From positions 1 through 13,314 of the forward strand of contig JAEZMI010000115.1 of the NCBI GenBank assembly GCA_023414975.1: a stretch of 13,314 nucleotides of DNA. Direction: 5' to 3'. The stretch comes from Pseudomonadota bacterium (GTDB taxonomy: Bacteria; Pseudomonadota; Alphaproteobacteria; Rhizobiales; Xanthobacteraceae). This document shows, in pieces, positions 6,156-13,096 of this stretch. The notes under the pieces are model-generated. The model worked only from the letters and a program-made list of their open reading frames with translations. It searched no databases and was not told the origin of the DNA. The position numbers and the translations under genes are program-made. Every line of letters starts with the position of its first letter. Position 1 is the first letter of the stretch.

Positions 6156-6923
6156 TCACGCGGCGGTGAAGCCGTTGTCGACGAACAGATGCGCGCCGTT
6201 GACGAAACTTGCCTCGTCGCTCGCGAGAAACAGGGCGGCGCGGGCCACCTCTTCCGGCTCGCCGATCCGCCCCTGCTGCATCGCGAGCGCCGCGTCGGAG
6301 ACGTCCACGCCGAGGCGGGACAGTTCCTCCACCTCCCGCAGGCCGTGCGGCGTGCGGATGAAGCCGGGGCACACCGTATTGCAGCGGATCCCCCGGTCGC
6401 GGAATTCGACCGCGATGGCGCGGGCAAACTGGTGGCAGGCGCCCTTGGTCGTGTCGTAGAGCACCTCCATCGGCGTCGCCGCCACGGCCGATATGGAGGA
6501 GGTGCAGACGATGGAGCCGCCGCCGGCCGCGATCATCTGTGGCAACACGGCGCGCGTCATGAGGAACATGGAGCGCACATTCACCGCGTGAAGCCACTCC
6601 CATTCCTCCAGCGTCGTGTCCAGGAACGGCTTGATGACGATCGAGCCCGCATGGTTGAACAGCACCGTGACAGGGCCGTGCCGCCCGGTGGCGGCGGCGA
6701 CCGCCTCCGTCACCTGGGCTTCGTCCGACACGTCGGCGGCGATGAAGCTCGCCGTGCCGCCGGCGGCGAGGATTTCGCCCACCGTCGCCTCGCCCGCCGC
6801 CGCGTTGCGGTCGATGACGCAGACCGTCGCCCCCTCCGCGGCGAACAGCCGGGAGGCCGCGCCTCCCATCCCCGTCGCCCCGCCCGAAATGATCGCGACC
6901 TTGCCTGCCAGTCGTCCGGCCAT
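6156..6923 (-). CDS. Short-chain dehydrogenase/reductase (SDR), classical type
   Basis: A 255-residue classical SDR with a complete active site. The cofactor loop is SGGATGMG (13-20). Asp38 at the end of strand 2 (VIDRN) indicates NAD rather than NADP. D64 follows in AADVS. The NNAG motif appears as NHAG (90-93). The catalytic residues are Asn115, Ser143, Tyr156 and Lys160 (YDTTK), with the usual 13-residue Ser-Tyr spacing. PG in CPGFIRTPHG and the C-terminal FVNGAHLFVDNGF are also typical. Such enzymes oxidise alcohols or reduce ketones; the substrate is not readable. It starts 90 bases after the APC permease on the same strand, so the two are probably co-transcribed under the LuxR regulator. 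An alcohol or amino alcohol taken up by that permease is the natural guess. The His in NHAG is a tolerated variant. Confidence 0.93.
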   Translation of the reverse strand: MAGRLAGKVAIISGGATGMGGAASRLFAAEGATVCVIDRNAAAGEATVGEILAAGGTASFIAADVSDEAQVTEAVAAATGRHGPVTVLFNHAGSIVIKPFLDTTLEEWEWLHAVNVRSMFLMTRAVLPQMIAAGGGSIVCTSSISAVAATPMEVLYDTTKGACHQFARAIAVEFRDRGIRCNTVCPGFIRTPHGLREVEELSRLGVDVSDAALAMQQGRIGEPEEVARAALFLASDEASFVNGAHLFVDNGFTAA

Positions 6924-7013
6924 GAAACGCTCCCGTTCAGTGTCTGCTGGAAAAAGGCGGCGCGGCAGAGGCGCCGCGCCGAAGGATACGCCGCGGAATG
7001 GCGCGGCGGCGCT

Positions 7014-8525
7014 TCACGCGTCACCGAGCGGACGGCCCCGCGTGCCGCCGGAGACAGCGAATTCCTCCTCAGGCGAGAGAACGAGACGGTGGCGGCGGTA
7101 AAACGCGAAATAGGCGAGCCCGACAAGGTACCACACAGCCGCCGCGACCGCCGCCCAGCGGTAGAGCGGATCGAGGAACTGGTAAGCCAGCGTCACCGCG
7201 CAGATCAGCACCGTCGCATAGGCGCCGAACCGGCCGAGCGGGCTCACGAAGGGCCGGGCAATCGTCGGATAGAGGCTGCGCAGGCGCAGGAAGGAGATGC
7301 TCTGCAGAATGTAGGACACCATGCCCGCGAACACGATCATGCTCACCAGGAAGCCGCCCATGAAGGCGACATTGTCCTTGCCGCCGAGGAACCACACCAC
7401 CAGCAGCATGCCCAGCGCCATTGCCGACCCGGCGGCGAGCGCGATGTTCGGCGTCTGGGTGCGCGCGCTGGTGACCGACAGCCCGGTCGGCAGATAGCCC
7501 GCGCGCGACAGCGAGTAGACGTTGCGGCCCGAGGCGAAGGAACCCGCGAAGAAACTGGCCGCCAGCCCCAGCACCGCGACGGCGGCGAGCAGCTTGGCCC
7601 ATCCATCGCCGAAGATATGGCGGAAGCCGTCGAGCAGCGGCTCGCCGGAACTGCCGAGCGCATGCGCTCCCGGCAGCGTCGCGGCGCCGAAGAACAGCAC
7701 CCCGAGGGCCAGCAGGATGAGCGTGACGATGGACAGGATCAGCGCGCGCGGCATGTCGCGCGTCGGATTCTTCGCTTCCTCCGCCGTGAGCGGCAATTGC
7801 TCGACCGCGAGGAACATGTAGACGGCGAAGGGCAGCGACAGCATCACGCCGGTGAAGCCGAAGGGCAGCCACGGCCCGTTCCCGTCCGCGATGAGAGCCC
7901 CGTCCGGCGCGATGTTCAGCGCGTTGCGGGCGAAATCGACATGGGGAATGGCGACGAGGAAGAAGAAGACCAGCACCAGCATGGCCGCGACCGTCACCCA
8001 CACCACGACGCGCATCGAGAGCTCCAGCCCCCGAATTGAAAGGCTCAGCATGACGGCGTAGCCCGCGATCCACCACAGCGGCAGCCAGCTGTCGGGCGTG
8101 CCGAAAATGGCGCTGAGATAGGCGCTCATGAAGAACATATTGGCCGCGGGGGCGAGGACGAATTCGATATTCTCCGCGAGGCCGGTGGTGAAACCGCCCC
8201 ATGGGCCGAGCGCGGTGCGCGCGAAGGAGTAGGCGCCGCCCGTATGCGGCAGGGCCGCGCTCATCTCGCCGATGGAGGAGCACAGGCAGATATAGAGAAA
8301 CCCGATAATCCCCGTGGCGACCAGCATGCCGCCGAAGCCGCCTTGGGCGAGGCCGAAGTTCCAGCCGGAATATTCTCCGGCGATGACCGCGCCCACGCCC
8401 ATCATCCACAGGGTAAAGAGCCCTGCGTGGCGCTTGAGCTGGCGCCTCTCGAAATAGCCGTCGCCGACCGGCTGGTAGGTCACCCCGCCCGTCGAGGGGG
8501 CAGCGCTCACCGCGTCCGTTGTCAT
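7014..8525 (-). CDS. APC-family permease, ethanolamine permease-like
   Basis: A 503-residue membrane protein with about 12 hydrophobic segments, the usual size for amino acid-polyamine-organocation transporters. GEYSGWNFGLAQGG (50-63), then EMSAALPHTGGAYSFARTAL and GPWGGFTTGLAENIEF, closely resemble the ethanolamine permease (Eat/EutP-like) branch. LTAEEAKNPTRDMPRALI is the conserved APC loop. Transport of ethanolamine, another amino alcohol or an amino acid by proton or sodium symport is inferred. No ethanolamine ammonia-lyase genes are present, so the substrate is open. GGGGAA lies 6 bases before ATG 8525. The gene is divergent from a LuxR regulator across a 143-bp region with several dyads, and is followed by the SDR gene. 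A GGGCT-N8-AGCCC inverted repeat (8545-8562) lies just upstream of the start. Confidence 0.9.
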   Translation of the reverse strand: MTTDAVSAAPSTGGVTYQPVGDGYFERRQLKRHAGLFTLWMMGVGAVIAGEYSGWNFGLAQGGFGGMLVATGIIGFLYICLCSSIGEMSAALPHTGGAYSFARTALGPWGGFTTGLAENIEFVLAPAANMFFMSAYLSAIFGTPDSWLPLWWIAGYAVMLSLSIRGLELSMRVVVWVTVAAMLVLVFFFLVAIPHVDFARNALNIAPDGALIADGNGPWLPFGFTGVMLSLPFAVYMFLAVEQLPLTAEEAKNPTRDMPRALILSIVTLILLALGVLFFGAATLPGAHALGSSGEPLLDGFRHIFGDGWAKLLAAVAVLGLAASFFAGSFASGRNVYSLSRAGYLPTGLSVTSARTQTPNIALAAGSAMALGMLLVVWFLGGKDNVAFMGGFLVSMIVFAGMVSYILQSISFLRLRSLYPTIARPFVSPLGRFGAYATVLICAVTLAYQFLDPLYRWAAVAAAVWYLVGLAYFAFYRRHRLVLSPEEEFAVSGGTRGRPLGDA

Positions 8526-8606
8526 GTGTGTTCCCCGGATGGAAGGGCTTGCCTTGCAGCCCGATTTGTTGGCACGCTCATTGTCCGGGCAGCCCCCCGG
8601 CCCCGC

Positions 8607-8626
8607 CTATATCCCCAAAGAGATAG
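8607..8626. promoter_or_regulatory. Candidate operator dyad for the LuxR regulator
   Basis: CTATATC (8607-8613), six bases, GAGATAG (8620-8626): six of seven positions pair. It is AT-rich compared with its GC-rich surroundings and lies between the divergent luxR-type and permease genes, 43 bases before the regulator start. Dyads of about 20 bp are normal for LuxR-type HTH dimers. Function is inferred. Confidence 0.4.
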
Positions 8627-8629
8627 ATC

Positions 8630-8672
8630 GGGCTCCACCGGGGCGGGGAGCCCCTACATGCAAGGCCGATGA
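8630..8672 (+). promoter_or_regulatory. Leader hairpin and 4-codon upstream ORF before the LuxR gene
   Basis: GGGCTCC (8630-8636) and GGAGCCC (8647-8653) form a perfect 7-bp stem that would hide a GGAG ribosome binding site. That site serves ATG 8658, which begins a tiny frame encoding M-Q-G-R. Its TGA (8670-8672) overlaps the regulator ATG (8669-8671) as ATGA. This arrangement could couple regulator translation to the leader peptide. An AAGG site 4 bases before 8669 may instead suffice, and in GC-rich DNA such hairpins arise by chance. Confidence 0.3.
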
Positions 8673-9538
8673 ACGCCTCCGCCCTCCCCTCCGACAGCTG
8701 GAGCGCCGCCTGGAACGCCGCAACGCCGGAACTGGTCGCGCGGATCGGCACGCCGGATTTCGCGGCGGGCCTTTCGGGCGCGCTGGCGTCGCTCGCGCCG
8801 TTCGATCTCGACTGCGTTTTCGCCTATCCGGGCCAGGCCCGCCCCCGCTTGCTGCATGACGGGCTGAAAGGCATTTCATCCGCCCCGGTGATGCGGAACT
8901 ATATGGACGCCACCTATCTGCTCGACGCGGTCTACACATCATGTCTGCGCCGGGTGCCGACCGGCCTCTACCGCCTGTCGGACCTCGCGCCGGATGCCTT
9001 CTTCGAGGGCGAGTATTACAACCGGCCCGACGTGCATCCCTGTATCTCCATGGAGAGCGGGGCGCTCGCCGAGGAAGTCGTGTTTCTCGTGCCCGTCGGC
9101 CGCGGCGTCTATCTCGCCTATTCGCTGATGCGGCAGAACGCCAGCGGTCCGTTCTCCGAGGAGGAATTCGGCCGGCTCCTCACCGTCACACCGCTCGTTA
9201 CCGCGATGATGGCCAGTCATTGGCGGCATGTGGGCGAGGTGGACGATGCCTCGCCCGCCCGCCACTCGCCCGCCCCGGCCCCGGAGGAGGCGATGGAGAT
9301 CGCCTTCCGCACCTTCCTGCCGAACCGTCTGACGCCGCGCGAGCAGACCATCGTCAGCCTCGTTCTTCGCGGGCACTCCAGCCTGTCCATCGGCAATCTT
9401 CTGGACATAGCCGAGGGCACGGTGAAAATTCACCGCAAGAACCTCTACGCCAAGCTCGGCATTTCCAGCCAGACCGAACTGTTCAACCTGTTCCTGAAGC
9501 ACGTTCTCGGCGAGACGACGGACACGGGCCAGCCGTGA
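8669..9538 (+). CDS. LuxR-type HTH transcriptional regulator
   Basis: A 289-residue regulator. The C-terminal LuxR/GerE helix-turn-helix begins near residue 221 (LTPREQTIVSLVLRGHSSLS, then EGTVKIHRKNLYAKLGISSQ). The first 200 residues have no receiver or recognisable acyl-homoserine lactone-binding signature (the expected W-x-x-x-Y pattern is missing). They probably form a GAF-like small-molecule sensing domain, with a Pro/Ala-rich linker at about 195-208. It is divergent from the permease-dehydrogenase operon and is its likely activator, sensing the imported compound. An ATGA overlap with a 4-codon leader frame precedes the start. The next gene, araC-like, is convergent, with 138 bases between the stops in which I see no clear terminator. 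The HTH assignment is firm; the ligand is unknown. Confidence 0.9.
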   Translation: MNASALPSDSWSAAWNAATPELVARIGTPDFAAGLSGALASLAPFDLDCVFAYPGQARPRLLHDGLKGISSAPVMRNYMDATYLLDAVYTSCLRRVPTGLYRLSDLAPDAFFEGEYYNRPDVHPCISMESGALAEEVVFLVPVGRGVYLAYSLMRQNASGPFSEEEFGRLLTVTPLVTAMMASHWRHVGEVDDASPARHSPAPAPEEAMEIAFRTFLPNRLTPREQTIVSLVLRGHSSLSIGNLLDIAEGTVKIHRKNLYAKLGISSQTELFNLFLKHVLGETTDTGQP

Positions 9539-9676
9539 GGCGGCGGGCCCGGAAGCACGAGCCGTCCAGCGAGCGGCGCCCGATCTTGGCTGTGCGGCCC
9601 GCTTTCTCCGACCGGAGCAAGCGCCGACCTGCCTGCACGGCAATCAGGCTGGTAACACGTGCTCCCGCGTCATCCT

Positions 9677-10459
9677 CTAGCGGGTCAGGATTTGCGACGG
9701 CGTCTTGCCGAAGAGCCGCTTGAACGCGGCGATGAAGGACGAGACGTCGGCGTAGCCGACGGCGAAGGCCGCTTCGGTAACGCTCGCCCCGCCCGCGAGG
9801 TGCTCCAGGGCTGCCTGCAGTTTGAGATGCTGGCGCCACCGGCCGAACGTCATGCCGGTCTCCTTCAGGAAAAGCCGGGCCGCCGTCCGCTCGGTCAGCG
9901 CGGCCTCGGCCGCGAGGGTGGCGAGCGTCGCGTTGCATGCCGGAGCGGCCAGCAGGCGCTCGGCGATCCGGCGCAGCCGGGCATCGGCCGGTTCCGGGAG
10001 ATAGATATTCATCGGCGCGAGCCTCGGCAGCCGGTCGCGCAGCACCGCGATCAGCCGGGCTTCGGGGCCGGTCGGCGGGTAGTTGCCACCGAAGGAGGAG
10101 GCGGCAATCAGCAGTTCATCCGTAAGGCGGTCCACCGCGACGGCATGCACCCCCGCCGGCAGGTCGACCAGCCCCGGCTCCGCATAACAGGTGGTCAGCC
10201 AGAACGGCGCCTTGCTGGCGATCCGATGCTCGACGCCCGGCCCGATCCAGACCGCCCTCTGGGGCGGGATGACGAAACGGGCGTGGCGGGTCAGCACGCT
10301 GAGCGCGCCGGCGCTGACATGGATGAGCTGCACCCGCCTGTGGCTGTGCCAGGGCACCTCGATCCGGTCATGGCGGTCCGCGAGCACGAACACCGGCCGC
10401 GGCGTGGCGTCCGGATCGACCAGATTCCGTTTTGGCTGTTTTACCCTATCGATTGACAT
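9677..10459 (-). CDS. AraC-family transcriptional regulator with cupin sensor domain
   Basis: A 260-residue protein. The N-terminal cupin (about residues 30-90) shows VPWHSHRRVQLIHVSAG and IPPQRAVWIGPGVEH, the HxH and terminal H pattern of the E. coli NimR/YeaM-like branch. The C-terminal AraC domain (about 160-260) has two helix-turn-helix units: LATLAAEAALTERTAARLFL and TEAAFAVGYADVSSFIAAFK, ending RLFGKTPSQ. Relatives mostly control a divergent or adjacent efflux or oxidoreductase gene, and here the divergent partner is the NAD(P)-binding protein at 10528, only 68 bases away. The ATG at 10459 lacks a clear ribosome binding site (TTATTATG context), so the message may be leaderless or the start slightly off. 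An effector cannot be named. Confidence 0.92.
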   Translation of the reverse strand: MSIDRVKQPKRNLVDPDATPRPVFVLADRHDRIEVPWHSHRRVQLIHVSAGALSVLTRHARFVIPPQRAVWIGPGVEHRIASKAPFWLTTCYAEPGLVDLPAGVHAVAVDRLTDELLIAASSFGGNYPPTGPEARLIAVLRDRLPRLAPMNIYLPEPADARLRRIAERLLAAPACNATLATLAAEAALTERTAARLFLKETGMTFGRWRQHLKLQAALEHLAGGASVTEAAFAVGYADVSSFIAAFKRLFGKTPSQILTR

Positions 10460-10527
10460 AATAAGGCGAGGCTACCGCACGCGCTCCCGCTAAGTCTCGA
10501 TCATTCGACGAGACAGGAGCAAGACGC

Positions 10528-11118
10528 ATGAAGATCGTGGTTCTCGGCAAGGGCCATATGGGCGGGCCGCTCGCGGCTCTTTCCCGCAAGGCGGGACATG
10601 AGGTCGCCTCGTTCGGCCGCGAGGGGGCGCCGGTTGCCGCCCTCGCGGGAGCCGACATCGTGGTGATTGCCACGAAATACCCGCAGGCCATCGAGCTCGT
10701 CGGCAAGCCCGCCGTGACGCAGGCGCTGGCGGGCAAGGTGGTCATCGACGTGACCAACCCGCTGGCCGACGATTTCATGAGCCTGACGGTCGGCCATACA
10801 TCGTCCGCCGCCGAGGAAATTGCCGCCCGCCTGCCCGGCGCGCGGATCGTCAAGGCTTTCAACACCGTCTTCGCGGCGGTGCTCGCGGCGCGCGCCGAGG
10901 GGCAGCCGGTGTCCGTGCCGGTCTTCGTCGCGGGAGACGAGGGCGACGCCGTGGACACGGTGGTCGCGCTCGTGGAAGCCTTCGGCCTTAAGGCCGTTCG
11001 CGCCGGCGGGCTGAGGAACGCCCGCTATCTGGAGCCGATGACCGAACAGCTCATCCAGCTCGGCTACGGGCTCGGCATGGGAGACCGTATCGGCTTCGGG
11101 ATCGTGACGGCCGCCTAG
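10528..11118 (+). CDS. NAD(P)-binding oxidoreductase (F420-dependent NADP reductase-like fold)
   Basis: A 196-residue single-domain Rossmann protein. The N-terminal MKIVVLGKGHMGG carries GxGxxG at residues 7-12. Later landmarks are ADIVVIATKYPQA, DVTNPLADD and VKAFNTVFA, all typical of the NADPH:F420 oxidoreductase-like family (F420_oxidored). Most proteobacteria lack F420, so a real role as an NADPH-dependent reductase of another substrate is likelier. AGGAG lies about 9 bases upstream of ATG 10528. It is divergent from the AraC-type regulator, which probably controls it. TTGACA at 10453-10458, over the araC start, could be a -35 element for this gene, but no matching -10 is seen. The gene is followed by 230 bases before the peroxidase operon. 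Fold assignment is good; the substrate is unknown. Confidence 0.88.
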   Translation: MKIVVLGKGHMGGPLAALSRKAGHEVASFGREGAPVAALAGADIVVIATKYPQAIELVGKPAVTQALAGKVVIDVTNPLADDFMSLTVGHTSSAAEEIAARLPGARIVKAFNTVFAAVLAARAEGQPVSVPVFVAGDEGDAVDTVVALVEAFGLKAVRAGGLRNARYLEPMTEQLIQLGYGLGMGDRIGFGIVTAA

Positions 11119-11225
11119 GGCCTTGCGCCGGTCATGGCGTTGGAGGGAGGTTCACCGCTCGATGACGCAGTCGGATCGGATCGCGCGCTAGATCGCCGCG
11201 GGCGCTTCGCCACATGCGAAGACGC

Positions 11226-11252
11226 AAAAAGCCGGCAGTCGCGAAAGCCGGC
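11226..11252 (-). terminator. Possible minus-strand terminator hairpin
   Basis: On the minus strand, GCCGGC, ten bases, GCCGGC are followed by five T (11230-11226). A further GCCGGC at 11257-11262 allows an alternative hairpin. No minus-strand gene lies to the right that would need it, so it may stop antisense transcripts or be a by-product of GC-rich DNA. Confidence 0.3.
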
Positions 11253-11300
11253 CGCCGCCGGCGCTGCCAAGGTGGCGGACTTTCCGCGACCATGTCCAGA

Positions 11301-11327
11301 GCCGTAAAAACGTCCAACGCCGTAAAA
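11301..11327 (+). repeat. Two direct repeats of GCCGTAAAA upstream of the peroxidase gene
   Basis: GCCGTAAAA occurs at 11301-11309 and 11319-11327, an 18-base period, and the second lies in the inverted repeat CGCCG-N6-CGGCG (11318-11333). The pair ends about 10 bases before the GGAGGA ribosome binding site of the peroxidase gene, so it lies in its leader or promoter. A regulator site is possible. Confidence 0.4.
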
Positions 11328-11348
11328 GCGGCGTCCGGAGGAAGCTTC

Positions 11349-12479
11349 ATGTCAGCATCGTCCGCGCCGGATCCATCCCGGACGACAACGCCCACGCGGG
11401 AGCCCGCCGGGCCATCGGCCGCCCGGCCCACCCTGGCGGTGATCGGCTCGCTCGCGCTCATCGGGGGCATCGTGCTCGTCGCCGCGGGCGCCTTCGCCTA
11501 TACGGGCGGGTTTCTCTCCCCGGAACGCATCACCCCGACCAAGCTGGTGGACGCGCTGGCGCCGCCCGGCGGGCCCGCCCTCGGCCACCGCCGCAACCAT
11601 GCGAAGGGCATCTGCTTCACCGGCACGTTCGACTCCAACGGCAATGGCGTCGCGCTGTCGACGGCGCCCATGCTCGCCGCCGGCCGCCACCCGGCGATGG
11701 GCCGCTTCAACCTCGGCACGCCCGATCCCAAGGCGCCGGATGCCACGGTGCGTGTGCGCGGCCTCGGACTTCAGATCGTCGCCGGCGGCGAGACCTGGCG
11801 TGCGGCGATGATCGACCCGCCCTTCTTCCCGGTGGCGACACCGCAGGCCTTCTTCGATCTTCTCACCGCCTCCCACAGCCCGGCGCCGGGAGCGATGAAG
11901 GACTTTATCGCCGCGCATCCCGAATTCGGCAATTTCGCCGGCTGGGCGGGCAGCGCCCCCTGGACGGCGAGCTACGCGCAGGACCGGTTCAACAGCCTCA
12001 ACGCCTTCATCTTCACCGACGCCTCCGGCACGCCCCATGCGGTACGCTGGAGCTATCGGCCGCAGGCGAGCGTCACGACGATCGGCAAGGACGATCTCGA
12101 AAAACTCGGCCCCGACCATCTGGAACAGGAGATCGCAAGCCGCGTCGCGCAGGCCCCGCAGCGCTGGACCCTGGAACTGACGGTGGCGGAGCCGGGCGAC
12201 CCGACGAACGACCCGAGCAAGGCCTGGCCCGAAGGTAGGCGCACGGTGGATGCGGGCACGCTGGTCGTGGAAAGGATCGAGCCGGAGCCCGACGGCCCCT
12301 GCCGCGACGTCAATTTCGACCCCACCATCCTGCCGAAGGGCATCGCCGTCTCGGATGATCCCTTCCCGGCCGCGCGCTCGGCCGCCTATGCGCGCTCGTT
12401 CAATCTGCGCACCTCGGAATGGCGCGACTATCCCTATCGGACGCCCGCCCCCGCCGCTGCCGCCCCCGCCAGCCCGTGA
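11349..12479 (+). CDS. Membrane-anchored catalase-related heme peroxidase (SrpA-like)
   Basis: A 376-residue protein of the catalase-related family, shorter than true catalases (about 480 or more). Residues 28-53 are one hydrophobic segment (LAVIGSLALIGGIVLVAAGA) acting as signal anchor, placing the heme domain in the periplasm. The distal histidine is His84 in RRNHAKG, and the heme-ligand tyrosine is Tyr347 with Arg343 (RSAAY). DPPFFPVATPQAFFDLL is also a family landmark; the distal Asn of true catalases is not obvious, as in other family members. Expected activity is peroxidation with weak or no catalase activity. ATG 11349 is chosen for its excellent GGAGGA site 6 bases upstream; the frame is open back to 11214, but that extension is basic and unlike the family. 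The stop is 7 bases before the cytochrome b561 start, so the two are co-translated. Confidence 0.92.
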   Translation: MSASSAPDPSRTTTPTREPAGPSAARPTLAVIGSLALIGGIVLVAAGAFAYTGGFLSPERITPTKLVDALAPPGGPALGHRRNHAKGICFTGTFDSNGNGVALSTAPMLAAGRHPAMGRFNLGTPDPKAPDATVRVRGLGLQIVAGGETWRAAMIDPPFFPVATPQAFFDLLTASHSPAPGAMKDFIAAHPEFGNFAGWAGSAPWTASYAQDRFNSLNAFIFTDASGTPHAVRWSYRPQASVTTIGKDDLEKLGPDHLEQEIASRVAQAPQRWTLELTVAEPGDPTNDPSKAWPEGRRTVDAGTLVVERIEPEPDGPCRDVNFDPTILPKGIAVSDDPFPAARSAAYARSFNLRTSEWRDYPYRTPAPAAAAPASP

Positions 12480-12486
12480 GGACATG

Positions 12487-13044
12487 ATGAGCACGACGGA
12501 CCCCTCGACGCTCACCACCTTTTCCCCACTTCAGCGGGCCCTGCATTGGCTGATGGCCGCGGGCATTCTCACCATGCTCTTCGTCGGCGTCGGCATGGTC
12601 TCCACCGTGACGCCGAAATATCTGCCTCTGGTGAGCTTCCACAAGACGCTCGGCATTCTGCTGCTGGTGCTGGTCGCGGTGCGGCTGGCGGTGCGGTTCA
12701 CGAAGGGCGCCCCGCCCCTGCCCGCCGGCATGCCCGCGCCGATGAAGCTGGCGGCGCATCTGTCACACTATCTGCTCTACGCGCTGATGATCGCCATGCC
12801 GCTCATCGGCTGGGCGATGCTATCCGCCGGCGGCTACCCGATCGTGCTTCTCGGCGGCATCCAGCTCCCGCCCATCGTCCCGGCGGGAGACGAACTGCAT
12901 GCGCGGCTGTGGAACGCCCACCGCTACCTCGCCTTCCTGTTCTTCGCCGTTGTGCTCATGCATCTCGCCGCGGCGCTGTTCCACGGGCTGGTGCGGCGCG
13001 ACGGTGTGTTCACCAGCATGGCCGCGCTGACGCGCCGGCGCTGA
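12487..13044 (+). CDS. Cytochrome b561, probable electron donor to the peroxidase
   Basis: A 185-residue integral membrane cytochrome with four hydrophobic segments, matching the bacterial CybB/YodB-type cytochrome b561 family. Heme-ligand candidates are His20 (RALHWLM), His52 (VSFHKTLG), His145 (WNAHRYL) and His159 (LMHLAAALFHG), the four positions used by CybB. Members oxidise ubiquinol and pass electrons on. The gene follows the peroxidase stop by 7 bases, with GAGG overlapping that stop codon. ATG 12487 is favoured (spacing 5) over ATG 12484. The pairing suggests that quinol supplies electrons through this cytochrome to the periplasmic peroxidase. It ends 52 bases from the convergent ProW-type gene; no strong terminator is visible between them. 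Confidence 0.93.
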   Translation: MSTTDPSTLTTFSPLQRALHWLMAAGILTMLFVGVGMVSTVTPKYLPLVSFHKTLGILLLVLVAVRLAVRFTKGAPPLPAGMPAPMKLAAHLSHYLLYALMIAMPLIGWAMLSAGGYPIVLLGGIQLPPIVPAGDELHARLWNAHRYLAFLFFAVVLMHLAAALFHGLVRRDGVFTSMAALTRRR

Positions 13045-13096
13045 ACGCGAAATAGGCTGAGTTGAACCGCGCCGCCCACCCGCCTGCGCGGCAGCG

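Noticed and set aside
6149..6163. Terminator between LysR 2 and the SDR gene (CCGCG-N5-CGCGG)
   Set aside because: Short stem overlapping the SDR stop codon and no T-run on either strand.
5077..6603. 508-codon minus-strand open frame opposite LysR 2
   Set aside because: It crosses two real genes in other frames, has low-complexity composition and no recognisable motif.
6189..8039. 616-codon plus-strand open frame opposite the SDR and permease genes
   Set aside because: Composition is Arg/His/Glu/Asp-rich without domains, as expected of the antisense frame of GC-rich genes; the minus-strand SDR and permease have full family motifs.
9539..9676. Small gene or RNA between the convergent LuxR and AraC genes
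   Set aside because: No frame with a start and ribosome binding site, no clear hairpin with T-run; nothing supportable.
11214..11348. N-terminal extension of the peroxidase to 11214
   Set aside because: The added 45 residues are basic and repetitive and would displace the signal anchor; ATG 11349 has an excellent ribosome binding site.
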